NCBI RefSeq assembly: GCF_015706575.1
Contig: NW_024037062.1
Location: 2,228,811 to 2,292,810 of the forward strand
From: Patiria miniata
Taxonomy: Eukaryota > Echinodermata > Asteroidea > Valvatida > Asterinidae
Direction: 5' to 3'
Length of the DNA stretch: 64,000 nucleotides
The position numbers and the translations under genes were made by a program. Below, piece by piece: positions 11,401 to 23,127 of this stretch. Each line of letters opens with the position of its first letter. Position 1 is the first letter of the stretch. The notes below the pieces were generated by a model. That model saw nothing but the letters and a program-made list of their open reading frames with translations, was not told the origin of the DNA and ran no database searches.

Positions 11401-11724
11401 CTTACATGCGTACAAGTGGAGTCAGAGGGCAATTTTTGTTTTCCCCTGATAGACATGGGTAACTATTTTTTACCATTAAAAATTATATTTTTTTCATTTT
11501 CTAACTCTTTCACAAGAATGAATCCATTTAGTTCATATTTTTCAGCAGAGCGCGGACAAAAAAAAAATCTCGTTCCAAGAATTTGGCGTAACACAAGGTG
11601 CTCTTTATGGTTGAAATAAATATTGCCAAATTTGCAGCCTTTTTAAACATTCTTCCTTACCTTTAGATTCCTTTGCAAACAGGGCGAGGGAAACACATGT
11701 GAAAATCATCCAAAATAAATACAT
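5358..11724 (-). CDS. Secreted F5/8C (discoidin-type) domain protein, five exons, complete
   Basis: The spliced CDS (minus strand) joins 11661-11724, 7118-7327, 6686-6814, 5611-5813 and 5358-5495: 744 nt, 247 residues. All four introns are GT-AG and the phases agree (1, 1, 1, 0). The protein has a signal peptide (1 to about 17, MYLFWMIFTCVSLALFA), a ~70-residue N-terminal region with several cysteines, and an F5/8 type C domain from C93 to C246. The domain shows the family's opening (CS..EPLGMEDRRIPDDRITASS), WIQVDF, GLITQ, WVTEYQLTYSDDGQSW, FPGNK, RILRI.P and the closing C..RFEVIGCY. F5/8C domains usually bind glycans, lipids or other proteins outside the cell; this one's ligand cannot be told. 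The ATG at 11724 is the first in-frame one, and a five-codon upstream ORF lies at 11786-11803. The satellite array starts 107 bp upstream. Exon 1 is the least certain exon, resting on the signal peptide, the donor and the phase match. Confidence 0.8.
5611..5813 (-). CDS. Exon 4 of the F5/8C gene: domain core
   Basis: Acceptor TCAATACAG, donor GTAGGG. Encodes residues 135-202: AEAWC, SPWIQVDFVGSVTVTGLITQ, GDYDQWVTEYQLTYSDDGQS and WYNVTGADGIPMK. These are the central beta-strands of the F5/8C jelly roll. This exon gives the clearest match to the second copy at 53591-53796. Confidence 0.9.
6230..6590 (+). repeat. Dispersed repeat, copy 1 of 3 (intron 3)
   Basis: Shares with 44700-45080 and 49850-50305 the blocks TTTCTCGCACGTCCGCA, CACCCAACAGCTCGATTTTT and GTAGCCCAATTGGG in the same order. 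Lies in intron 3 of the minus-strand gene, against the gene's orientation. No coding sense; a SINE- or MITE-like family is likely. Confidence 0.6.
6686..6814 (-). CDS. Exon 3 of the F5/8C gene: start of the domain
   Basis: Acceptor TTTTGAAAG, donor GTAAGC. Encodes residues 92-135, including the domain's first cysteine (C93) and the family signature LGMEDRRIPDDRITASS, then ARARLN. The stretch between ITASS and ARLN varies in the family. Confidence 0.85.
7118..7327 (-). CDS. Exon 2 of the F5/8C gene: cysteine-containing N-terminal region
   Basis: Starts after TTTCCCAG and ends at the donor GTGAGT. Encodes residues 22-92, including PCTINQEPDPEAGRYRW, VDPCKC, VPYRPYEVTYYDTF and IQQWLNCP. I do not recognise this region as a named domain. 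Its cysteines (PCT, CKC, NCP) suggest a small disulfide-stabilised module fused before the F5/8C domain. Confidence 0.75.
7735..7930 (-). repeat. Dispersed repeat, also at 43600-43800 in opposite orientation
   Basis: The reverse complement aligns with 43600-43800 through GATCTCTGAATGCTRCCATTC, AAACTTTGAAATTGAATG-like and AAGCATGTGAAAT..TTCTCGGAC blocks. It lies in intron 1. No coding sense. Confidence 0.6.
8161..8330. mobile_element. Small inverted-repeat element, copy 1 (core 8186-8269)
   Basis: TAGTCTGGTTCCCTGAC (8186-8202) and GTCAGGGAACCAGTCTA (8253-8269) form near-perfect 17-bp inverted ends of an 84-bp core. The flanks, to about GCAATCGATTGCAAACAA, are shared with 46210-46375, so the mobile unit may be longer than the core. 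Lies in intron 1. Confidence 0.6.
8331..9892. other. Intron 1 sequence, nothing recognised
   Basis: AT-rich with scattered short open frames and no family features. A short GATCGGCCGATC palindrome lies near 8371. Confidence 0.4.
9893..10464. mobile_element. MITE family A, copy 1 (572 bp) with 44-bp TIRs
   Basis: The left end (9893 to about 9937, TTCGCTCGTACCCCCCGCCC...) and right end (10421-10464, ...GGAGGGTACGAGCGAA) are inverted copies of about 44 bp. A 20-bp palindrome, CTTCACAGGATTCTGTGAAG, lies inside the right end (10394-10413). The interior is non-coding and is shared in order with the second copy at 51052-52283. I could not establish a target-site duplication. A non-autonomous DNA transposon is likely; the superfamily is unknown. 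Confidence 0.8.
10465..11660. other. Intron 1 sequence, nothing recognised
   Basis: No supported feature. The overlapping open frames at 11031-11462 show no composition or motif of a real protein. Confidence 0.4.
11661..11724 (-). CDS. Exon 1 of the F5/8C gene: signal peptide
   Basis: Encodes MYLFWMIFTCVSLALFAKES followed by K, with a hydrophobic core and no charge until K18. The donor is GTAAGG, in phase 1. The joining base G plus the CA that opens exon 2 gives alanine and keeps the frame. No in-frame ATG lies upstream. Confidence 0.65.
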
Positions 11725-11831
11725 TTCTCCCGTAAGTCCTTCCACTGCTTCGAACAAGCGAGCTGACGCGAAAATGGCTACCAGTTCACTTGGCGACACT
11801 CATTGAAATGACGTTAATGCCGCTCGAATTG
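11725..11831 (-). promoter_or_regulatory. Presumed 5' UTR and core promoter of the F5/8C gene
   Basis: The 107 bp between the start codon and the satellite contain no TATA box. They carry an ACGTCA (CRE-like) site at about 11808-11813 and a short upstream ORF (ATG at 11803, stop by 11786). The role is inferred from position only. Confidence 0.35.
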
Positions 11832-14800
11832 CACATTGTGGTTCTACAATTAGCCTTGGTTAATGCTCTCGTCGTTATTCGTCCCGTACGCGGTCAATCG
11901 TCGGCATATATCCTCACGCGCTATGCACATGCAAGTAAAAATACAGCGCGAACAGCGACCTCATGCGGCCACTATTTTTTTATGCAAATCAGTTGGGGAC
12001 GATCGAGAGCCTTGGTTCAATCGTCGGCAAAAGCTTATGTTTTTCCTCATTTTGCGCTGGATTTCTAGCGCACGACCTCGAATGCGAATACAGATAAGTG
12101 TAGGCGGGGCTAATATGTGGAGTGTCCAATCACACCTTGGTAAATCCGGACGTCATCAAATTGAAAATCTTCTTCGCAAAAGATACATTGATGTTGTTCA
12201 GCATTTATATCCTAGTCATGCACCATCAGTTATTTAGTTATCCACTAAATAATATTCTTTACACTGAAAGGACGTGACCTGTGGTCAATATGACATCAGT
12301 GTTTGAGGTACCATACACACAACATGTTTTGGCATAGGGTCTATGTCCACACCAAGTTTCATTAAGATATGAACGAATGGGGAAGTGACAATATACAGAA
12401 AACAGTGTACGATGTCTGTGCGGGATATATGGGCCTTTTTGTCTCATTCTAAAGAAAAAGCTTCTATAATAACGAAGATCAACCGTGAAAGTCATCGGCC
12501 AATTTTAGCTGTTAATTAATGGGGAACAACTGTCGAAAAATGCAATATTCCTAACAGTGTACTCAACTCTAACTACACAACGCCCAAAGCAGCGTTGTCA
12601 GGGAAACAAACTTTAACAATCCTCTACTTTGATTGCTTTGTGCATTCGACTGAGAAGGGTAAGCTTCTTTCATTTCGCGTTCGTTATTAACTGTCAGTCG
12701 CTGTTGAGAATTTCCATTCAAAACACATTGTGGTTCTACAATTAGCCTTGGTTAATGCTCTCGTCGTTATTCGTCCCGTACGCGGTCAATCGTCGGCATA
12801 TATCCTCACGCGCTGTGGACATGCAAGTAAAAATACAGCGCGAATAGCGACCTCATGCGGCCACTATTGTTTTATGCAAATCAGTTGGGGACGATCGAGA
12901 GCCTTGGTTCAATCGTCGGCAAAAGCTTACGTTTTTCTTCATTTTGCGCTGGATTTCTAGCGCACGACCTCTTATACAAATACAGATAAGTGTAGGTAGG
13001 GCTAATATTTGGAGTGTCCAATCACCCCTTGGTAAATCCGGACGTCATCAAATTGAAAATCTTCTTCGCAAAAGATACATTGATGTTGTTCAGCATTTAT
13101 ATCCTAGTCATGCACCATCAGTTATTTAGTTATCCACTAAATAATATTCTTTACACTAAAAGGACGTGACGTGGTCAATATGACATCAGTGTTTGAGGTA
13201 CCATACACAGAAAATGTTTCAGCATAGGGTCTATGTCCACACCAAGTTTCATTAAGATATGAACGAATGGGGAAGTGACAATATGTAGAAAACAGTGTAC
13301 GATGTCTGTGCGGGATATATGGGCCTTTTTGTCTCATTCTAAAGAAAAAGCTTTTATAATAACAAACATCAACCGTGAAAGTCATCGGCCAAATTTAGCT
13401 GTTAATTAATGGGGAACAACTGTCGAAAAATGCAATATTCCTAACAGTGTACTCAACTCTAACTACACCACGCCCAAAGCAGCGTTGTCAGGGAAACAAA
13501 CTTTAACAATCCTCCACTTTGATTGCTTTGTGCATTCGACTGAGAAGGGTAAGCTTCTTTCATTTCGCGTTCGTTATTAACTGTCAGTCGCTGTAGAGAA
13601 TTTCCATTCAAAACACATTGTGGTTCTACAATTAGCCTTGGTTAATGCTCTCGTCGTTATTCGTCCCGTACGCGGTCAATGGTCGGCATATATCCTCACG
13701 CGCTATGCACATGCAATTAAAAATACAGCGCGAACAGCGACCTCATGCGGCCACTATTGTTTTATGCAAATCAGTTGGGGACGATCGAGAGCCTCGGTTC
13801 AATCGTCGGCATTAACTTAGGTTTTTCTTCATTTTGCTCTGGATTTCTAGCGCACGACCTCGTATGCGAATACAGATAAGTGTAGGCGGGGCTAATATGT
13901 GGAGTGTCCAATCACACCTTGGTAAATCCGGACGTCATCAAATTGAAAATCTTCTTCGCAAAAGATACATTGATGTTGTTCAGCATTTATATCCTAGTCA
14001 TGCACCATCAGTTATTTAGTTATCCACTAAATAATATTCTTTACACTGAAAGGACGTGACATGTGGTCAATATGACATCAGTGTTTGAGGTACCATACAC
14101 ACAAACTGTTTTAGCATAGGGTCTATGTCCACACCAAGTTTCATTAAGATATGAAAGAATGGGGAAGTGACAATATGTAGAAAACAGTGTACGATGTCTG
14201 TGCGGGATAAATGGGACTCTTTGTCTCATTCTAAAGAAAAAGCTTCTATAATAACGAAGATCTACCGTGAAAGTCATCGGCCAATTTTAGCTGTTAATTA
14301 ATGGGGAACAACTGTCGAAAAATGCAATATTCCTAACAGTGTACTCAACTCTAACTACACAACGCCCAAAGCAGCGTTGTCAGGGAAACAAACTTTAACA
14401 ATCCTCCACTTTGATTGCTTTGTGCATTCGACTGAGAAGGGTAAGCTTCTTTCATTTCGCGTTCGTTATTAACTGTCAGTCGCTGTTGAGAATTTCCATT
14501 CAAAACACATTGTGGTTCTACAAATAGCCTTGGTTAATGCTCTCGTCGTTATTCGTCCCGTACGCGGTCAATCGTCGGCATATATCCTCACGCGTTATGC
14601 ACATGCAGGTAGAAATATCAGCGCGAACAGCGACCTCATGCGGCCACTATTTTTTATGCTAATCAGTTGGGGACAATCGAGAGCCTTGGTTCAATCGTCG
14701 GCAAAAGCTTACGTTTTTCTTCATTTTGCGCTGGATTTCTAGCGCACGACCTCGTATGCGAATACAGATAAGTGTAGGCAGGGCTAATATGTGTAGTGTC

Positions 14801-14836
14801 CAATCACCCCTTGGTAAATCCGGATGTCATCAAATT

Positions 14837-15134
14837 GCTCTCGTCGTTATTCGTCCCGTACGCGGTCAATCGTCGGCATATATCCTCACGCGCTATGCAC
14901 ATGCAAGTAAAAATACAGCGCGAACAACGACCTCATGCGGCCACTATTTTTTTAAGGAAATCAGTTGGGGACGATCTAGAGCCTTGGTTCAATCGTCGGC
15001 AAAAGCTTACGTTTTTCTTCATTTTGCGCTGGATTTCTAGCGCACGACCTCGTATGTGAATACAGATAAGTGTAGGCGGGGCTAATATGTGGAGTGTCCA
15101 ATCACACCTTGGTAAATCCGGACGTCATCAAATC
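14837..15134 (+). repeat. 298-bp partial monomer inserted in unit 4
   Basis: After GGATGTCATCAAATTG the unit jumps back to CTCTCGTCG of the next monomer start and runs again to the same CATCAAAT point before resuming. The same event is present in the duplicated block at 17809-18106. Confidence 0.9.
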
Positions 15135-17808
15135 GAAAATCTTCTTCGCAAAAGATACATTGATGTTGTTCAGCATTTATATCCTAGTCATGCACCATCA
15201 GTTATGTAGTTATCCACTAAATAATATTCTTTACACTGAAAGGACGTGACCTGTGGTCAATATGACATCAGTGTTTGAGGTACCATACGCACAAAATGTT
15301 TTGGCATAGGGTCTATGTCCACACCAAGTTTCATTAAGATTTGAACGAATGGGGAAGTGACAATATGTAGAAAACAGTGTACGATGTCTGTGCGGGATAT
15401 ATGGGCCTTTTTGTCACATTCTAAAGAAAAAGCTTCTATAATAACGAAGATCAACCGTGAAAGTCATCGGCCAATTTTAGCTGTTAATTAATGGGGAACA
15501 ACTGTCGAAAAATGCAATATTCCTAACAGTGTACTCAACTCTAACTACACAACGCCCAAAGCAGCGTTGTCAGGGAAACAAACTTTAACAATCCTCTACT
15601 TTGATTGCTTTGTGCATTCGACTGAGAAGGGTAAGCTTCTTTCATTTCGCGTTCGTTATTAACTGTCAGTCGCTGTTGAGAATTTCCATTCAAAACACAT
15701 TGTGGTTCTACAATTAGCCTTGGTTAATGCTCTCGTCGTTATTCGTCCCGTACGCGGTCAATCGTCGGCATATATCCTCACGCGCTGTGGACATGCAAGT
15801 AAAAATACAGCGCGAACAGCGACCTCATGCGGCCACTATTGTTTTATGCAAATCAGTTGGGGACGATCGAGAGCCTTTGTTCAATCGTCGGCAAAAGCTT
15901 ACGTTTTTCTTCATTTTGAGCTGGATTTCTAGCGCACGACCTCTTATACAAATACAGATAAGTGTAGGTAGGGCTAATATTTGGAGTGTCCAATCACCCC
16001 TTGGTAAATCCGGACGTCATCAAATTGAAAATCTTCTTCGCAAAAGATACATTGATGTTGTTCAGCATTTATATCCTAGTCATGCACCATCAGTTATTTA
16101 GTTATCCACTAAATAATATTCTTTACACTAAAAGGACGTGACGTGGTCAATATGACATCAGTGTTTGAGGTACCATACACAGAAAATGTTTCAGCATAGG
16201 GTCTATGTCCACACCAAGTTTCATTAAGATATGAACGAATGGGGAAGTGACAATATGTAGAAAACAGTGTACGATGTCTGTGCGGGATATATGGGCCTTT
16301 TTGTCTCATTCTAAAGAAAAAGCTTTTATAATAACAAACATCAACCGTGAAAGTCATCGGCCAAATTTAGCTGTTAATTAATGGGGAACAACTGTCGAAA
16401 AATGCAATATTCCTAACAGTGTACTCAACTCTAACTACACCACGCCCAAAGCAGCGTTGTCAGGGAAACAAACTTTAACAATCCTCCACTTTGATTGCTT
16501 TGTGCATTCGACTGAGAAGGGTAAGCTTCTTTCATTTCGCGTTCGTTATTAACTGTCAGTCGCTGTAGAGAATTTCCATTCAAAACACATTGTGGTTCTA
16601 CAATTAGCCTTGGTTAATGCTCTCGTCGTTATTCGTCCCGTACGCGGTCAATGGTCGGCATATATCCTCACGCGCTATGCACATGCAATTAAAAATACAG
16701 CGCGAACAGCGACCTCATGCGGCCACTATTGTTTTATGCAAATCAGTTGGGGACGATCGAGAGCCTCGGTTCAATCGTCGGCATTAACTTAGGTTTTTCT
16801 TCATTTTGCTCTGGATTTCTAGCGCACGACCTCGTATGCGAATACAGATAAGTGTAGGCGGGGCTAATATGTGGAGTGTCCAATCACACCTTGGTAAATC
16901 CGGACGTCATCAAATTGAAAATCTTCTTCGCAAAAGATACATTGATGTTGTTCAGCATTTATATCCTAGTCATGCACCATCAGTTATTTAGTTATCCACT
17001 AAATAATATTCTTTACACTGAAAGGACGTGACATGTGGTCAATATGACATCAGTGTTTGAGGTACCATACAAACAAACTGTTTTAGCATAGGGTCTATGT
17101 CCACACCAAGTTTCATTAAGATATGAAAGAATGGGGAAGTGACAATATGTAGAAAACAGTGTACGATGTCTGTGCGGGATAAATGGGACTCTTTGTCTCA
17201 TTCTAAAGAAAAAGCTTCTATAATAACGAAGATCTACCGTGAAAGTCATCGGCCAATTTTAGCTGTTAATTAATGGGGAACAACTGTCGAAAAATGCAAT
17301 ATTCCTAACAGTGTACTCAACTCTAACTACACAACGCCCAAAGCAGCGTTGTCAGGGAAACAAACTTTAACAATCCTCCACTTTGATTGCTTTGTGCATT
17401 CGACTGAGAAGGGTAAGCTTCTTTCATTTCGCGTTCGTTATTAACTGTCAGTCGCTGTTGAGAATTTCCATTCAAAACACATTGTGGTTCTACAAATAGC
17501 CTTGGTTAATGCTCTCGTCGTTATTCGTCCCGTACGCGGTCAATCGTCGGCATATATCCTCACGCGTTATGCACATGCAGGTAGAAATATCAGCGCGAAC
17601 AGCGACCTCATGCGGCCACTATTTTTTATGCTAATCAGTTGGGGACAATCGAGAGCCTTGGTTCAATCGTCGGCAAAAGCTTACGTTTTTCTTCATTTTG
17701 CGCTGGATTTCTAGCGCACGACCTCGTATGCGAATACAGATAAGTGTAGGCAGGGCTAATATGTGTAGTGTCCAATCACCCCTTGGTAAATCCGGATGTC
17801 ATCAAATT

Positions 17809-18106
17809 GCTCTCGTCGTTATTCGTCCCGTACGCGGTCAATCGTCGGCATATATCCTCACGCGCTATGCACATGCAAGTAAAAATACAGCGCGAACAAC
17901 GACCTCATGCGGCCACTATTTTTTTAAGGAAATCAGTTGGGGACGATCTAGAGCCTTGGTTCAATCGTCGGCAAAAGCTTACGTTTTTCTTCATTTTGCG
18001 CTGGATTTCTAGCGCACGACCTCGTATGTGAATACAGATAAGTGTAGGCGGGGCTAATATGTGGAGTGTCCAATCACACCTTGGTAAATCCGGACGTCAT
18101 CAAATC
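17809..18106 (+). repeat. 298-bp partial monomer inserted in unit 7
   Basis: Same junction (CATCAAATTG to CTCTCGTCG) as at 14837, in the second copy of the 2972-bp block. It was therefore copied with the block and is not an independent event. Confidence 0.9.
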
Positions 18107-18667
18107 GAAAATCTTCTTCGCAAAAGATACATTGATGTTGTTCAGCATTTATATCCTAGTCATGCACCATCAGTTATGTAGTTATCCACTAAATAATATT
18201 CTTTACACTGAAAGGACGTGACCTGTGGTCAATATGACATCAGTGTTTGAGGTACCATACGCACAAAATGTTTTGGCATAGGGTCTATGTCCACACCAAG
18301 TTTCATTAAGATTTGAACGAATGGGGAAGTGACAATATACAGAAAACAGTGTACGATGTCTGTGCGGGATATATGGGCCTTTTTGTCTCATTCTAAAGAA
18401 AAAGCTTCTATAATAACGAAGATCAACCGTGAAAGTCATCGGCCAATTTTAGCTGTTAATTAATGGGGAACAACTGTCGAAAAATGCAATATTCCTAACA
18501 GTGTACTCAACTCTAACTACACAACGCCCAAAGCAGCGTTGTCAGGGAAACAAACTTTAACAATCCTCTACTTTGATTGCTTTGTGCATTCGACTGAGAA
18601 GGGTAAGCTTCTTTCATTTCGCGTTCGTTATTAACTGTCAGTCGCTGTTGAGAATTTCCATTCAAAA

Positions 18668-21600
18668 CACATTGTGGTTCTACAATTAGCCTTGGTTAAT
18701 GCTCTCGTCGTTATTCGTCCCGTACGCGGTCAATCGTCGGCATATATCCTCACGCGCTGTGGACATGCAAGTAAAAATACAGCGCGAACAGCGACCTCAT
18801 GCGGCCACTATTGTTTTATGCAAATTAGTTGGGGACGATCGAGAGCCTTTGTTCAATCGTCGGCAAAAGCTTACGTTTTTCTTCATTTTGAGCTGGATTT
18901 CTAGCGCACGACCTCGTATGCGAATACAGATAAGTGTAGGCGGGGCTAATATTTGGAGTGTCCAATCACCCCTTGGTAAATCCGGACGTCATCAAATTGA
19001 AAATCTTCTTCGCAAAAGATACATTGATGTTGTTCAGCATTTATATCCTAGTCATGCACCATCAGTTATTTAGTTATCCACTAAATAATATTCTTTACAC
19101 TGAAAGGACGTGACGTGGTCAATATGACATCAGTGTTTGAGGTACCATACACAGAAAATGTTTTAGCATAGGGTCTATGTCCACACCAAGTTTCATTAAG
19201 ATATGAACGAATGGGGAAGTGACAATATGTAGAAAACAGTGTACGATGTCTGTGCGGGATATATGGGCCTTTTTGTCTCATTCTAAAGAAAAAGCTTCTA
19301 TAATAACAAACATCAACCGTGAAAGTCATCGGACAAATTTAGCTGTTAATAATTGGGGAACAACTGTCGAAAAATGCAATATTCCTAACAGTGTACTCAA
19401 CTCTAACTACACCACGCCCAAAGCAGCGTTGTCAGGGAAACAAACTTTAACAATCCTCCACTTTGATTGCTTTGTGCATTCGACTGAGAAGGGTAAGCTT
19501 CTTTCATTTCGCGTTCGTTATTAACTGTCAGTCGCTGTTGAGAATTTCCATTCAAAACACATTGTGGTTCTACAATTAGCCTTGGTTAATGCTCTCGTCG
19601 TTATTCGTCCCGTACGCGGTCAATCGTCGGCATATATCCTCACGCGCTATGCACATGCAAGTAAAAATACAGCGCGAACAACGACCTCATGCGGCCACTA
19701 TTTTTTTATGCAAATCAGTTGGGGATGATCTAGAGCCTCGGTTCAATCGTCGGCAACAACTTATGTTTTTCTTAATTTTGCGCTGGATTTCTAGCGCACG
19801 ACCTCGTATGCGAATACAGATAAGTGTAGGCGGGGCTAATATGTGGAGTGTCCAATCACACCTTGGTAAATCCGGACGTCATCAAATTGAAAATCTTCTT
19901 CGCAAAAGATACATTGATGTTGTTCAGCATTTATATCCTAGTCATGCACCATCAGTTATTTAGTTATCCACTAAATAATATTCTTTACACTGAAAGGACG
20001 TGACCTGTGGTCAATATGACATCAGTGTTTGAGGTACCATACACACAAAATGTTTTGGCATAGGGTCTATGTCCACACCAAGTTTCATTAAGATGTGAAC
20101 GAATGGGGAAGTGACAATATACAGAAAACAGTGTACGATGTCTGTGCGGGTTATATGGGCCTTTTTGTCTCATTCTAAAGAAAAAGCTTTTATAATAACG
20201 AAGATCAACCGTGAAAGTCATCGGCCAAATTTTAGCTGTAAATTAATGGGGAACAACTGTCAAAAAAAAGCAATATTCCTAACAGTGTACTCAACTCTAA
20301 CTACACAACGCCCAAAGCAGCATTGTCAGGGAAAAAAAACTTTAACAAACCTCTACTTTGATTGCTTTGTGCATTCGACTGAGAAGGGTAAGCTTCTTTC
20401 ATTTCGCGTTCGTTATTAACTGTCAGTCGCTGTTGAGAATTTCCATTCAAAACACATTGTGGTTCTACAATTAGCCTTGGTTAATGCTCTCGTCGTTATT
20501 CGTCCCGTACGCGGTCAATCGTCGGCATATATCCTCACGCGCTGTGGACATGCAAGTAAAAATACAGCGCGAATAGCGACCTCATGCGGCCACTATTGTT
20601 TTATGCAAATCAGTTGGGGACGATCGAGAGCCTTGGTTCAATCGTCGGCAAAAGCTTACGTTTTTCTTCATTTTGCGCTGGATTTCTAGCGCACGACCTC
20701 TTATACAAATACAGATAAGTGTAGGTAGGGCTAATATTTGGAGTGTCCAATCACCCCTTGGTAAATCCGGACGTCATCAAATTGAAAATCTTCTTCGCAA
20801 AAGATACATTGATGTTGTTCAGCATTTATATCCTAGTCATGCACCATCAGTTATTTAGTTATCCACTAAATAATATTCTTCACACTAAAAGGACGTGACG
20901 TGGTCAATATGACATCAGTGTTTGAGGTACCATACACAGAAAATGTTTCAGCATAGGGTCTATGTCCACACCAAGTTTCATTAAGATATGAACGAATGGG
21001 GAAGTGACAATATGTAGAAAACAGTGTACGATGTCTGTGCGGGATATATGGGCCTTTTTGTCTCATTCTAAAGAAAAAGCTTTTATAATAACAAACATCA
21101 ACCGTGAAAGTCATCGGCCAAATTTAGCTGTTAATAATTGGGGAACAACTGTCGAAAAATGCAATATTCCTAACAGTGTACTCAACTCTAACTACACCAC
21201 GCCCAAAGCAGCGTTGTCAGGGAAACAAACTTTAACAATCCTCCACTTTGATTGCTTTGTGCATTCGACTGAGAAGGGTAAGCTTCTTTCATTTCGCGTT
21301 CGTTATTAACTGTCAGTCGCTGTTGAGAATTTCCATTCAAAACACATTGTGGTTCTACAATTAGCCTTGGTTAATGCTCTCGTCGTTATTCGTCCCGTAC
21401 GCGGTCAATCGTCGGCATATATCCTCACGCGCTATGCACATGCAAGTAAAAATACAGCGCGAACAACGACCTCATGCGGCCACTATTTTTTTATGCAAAT
21501 CAGTTGGGGATGATCTAGAGCCTCGGTTCAATCGTCGGCAACAACTTATGTTTTTCTTAATTTTGCGCTGGATTTCTAGCGCACGACCTCGTATGCGAAT

Positions 21601-22237
21601 ACAGATAAGTGTAGGCGGGGCTAATATGTGGAGTGTCCAATCACACCTTGGTAAATCCGGACGTCATCAAATCGAAAATCTTCTTCGCAAAAGATACATT
21701 GATGTTGTTCAGCATTTATATCCTAGTCATGCACCATCAGTTATTTAGTTATCCACTAAATAATATTCTTTACACTGTAAGGACGTGACCTGTGGTCAAT
21801 ATGACATCAGTGTTTGAGGTACCATTCACACAAAATGTTTTGGCATAGGGTCTATGTCAACACCAAGTTTCATTAAGATGTGAACGAATGGGGAAGTGAC
21901 AATATACAGAAAACAGTGTACGATGTCTGTGCGGGATATATGGGCCTTTTTGTCTCATTCTAAAGAAAAAGCTTTTGTAATAACGAAGATCAACCGTGAA
22001 AGTCATCGGCCAAATTTTAGCTGTTAATTAATGGGGAACAACTGTCAAAAAAAAGCAATATTCCTAACAGTGTACTCAACTCTAACTACACAACGCCCAA
22101 AGCAGCGTTGTCAGGGAAAAAAAACTTTAACAATCCTCTACTTTGATTGCTTTGTGCATTCGACTGAGAAGGGTAAGCTTCTTTCATTTCGCGTTCGTTA
22201 TTAACTGTCAGTCGCTGTTGAGAATTTCCATTCAAAA
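18668..22237 (+). repeat. Higher-order repeat, period 1785 bp (two copies)
   Basis: Dimers of 890 and 895 bp at 18668-20452 and 20453-22237. The 895-bp units (19558 and 21343) share private changes such as the GGATGATCTAGAGCCTCGG stretch and an A-run replacing the C in GGGAAACAAAC. The 890-bp unit at 20453 resembles the unit at 12724 more than its neighbour at 18668. Confidence 0.85.
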
Positions 22238-23127
22238 CACATTGTGGTTCTATAATTAGCCTTGGTTAATGCTCTCGTCGTTATTCGTCCCGTACGCGGT
22301 CAATCGTCGGCATATATCCTCACGCGCTGTGGACATGCAAGTAAAAATACAGCGCGAACAGCGACCTCATGCGGCCACTATTGTTTTATGCAAATCAGTT
22401 GGGGACGATCGAGAGCCTTGGTTCAATCGTCGGCAAAAGCTTACGTTCTTCTTCATTTTGCGCTGGATTTCTAGCGCACGACCTCTTATACGAATACAGA
22501 TAAGTGTAGGTAGGGCTAATATTTGGAGTGTCCAATCACCCCTTGGTAAAACCGGACGTCATCAAATTGAAAATCTTCTTCGCAAAAGATACATTGATGT
22601 TGTTCAGCATTTATATCCTAGTCATGCACCATCAGTTATTTAGTTATCCACTAAATAATATTCTTTACACTGAAAGGTCGTGACGTGGTCAATATGACAT
22701 CAGTGTTTGAGGTACCATACACAGAAAATGTTTCAGCATAGGGTCTATGTCCACACCAAGTTTCATTAAGATATGAACGAATGGGGAAGTGACAATATGT
22801 AGAAAACAGTGTACGATGTCTGTGCGGGATATATGGGCCTTTTTGTCTCATTCTAAAGAAAAAGCTTCTATAATAACAAACATCAACCGTGAAAGTCATC
22901 GGCCAAATTTAGCTGTTAATTAATGGGGAACAACTGTCGAAAAATGCAATATTCCTAACAGTGTACTCAACTCTAACTACACCACGCCCAAAGCAGCGTT
23001 GTCAGGGAAACAAACTTTAACAATCCTCCACTTTGATTGCTTTGTGCATTCGACTGAGAAGGGTAAGCTTCTTTCATTTCGCGTTCGTTATTAACTGTCA
23101 GTCGCTGTAGAGAATTTCCATTCAAAA

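Larger units (their letters stand above)
12724..18667 (+). repeat. Higher-order repeat, period 2972 bp (two copies)
   Basis: 12724-15695 and 15696-18667 have the same internal layout: units of 890, 892 and 1190 bp, the last carrying the same 298-bp partial insertion. Most of the two blocks is nearly identical, for example a single difference in the stretch around 14097 versus 17069. The match continues into 18668-18912. Unequal exchange or block duplication is the likely source. Confidence 0.9.

Noticed and set aside
11031-11462. 143-codon plus-strand frame in intron 1
   Set aside because: No recognisable domain, biased low-complexity composition, overlapping alternative frames, and no splice or promoter support.
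12940-12962. Conserved TGCGCTGGATTTCTAGCGCA hairpin in the monomer as a structured RNA
   Set aside because: Variant units change one side of the stem (TGCTCT, TGAGCT) without a matching change on the other, so there is no covariation.
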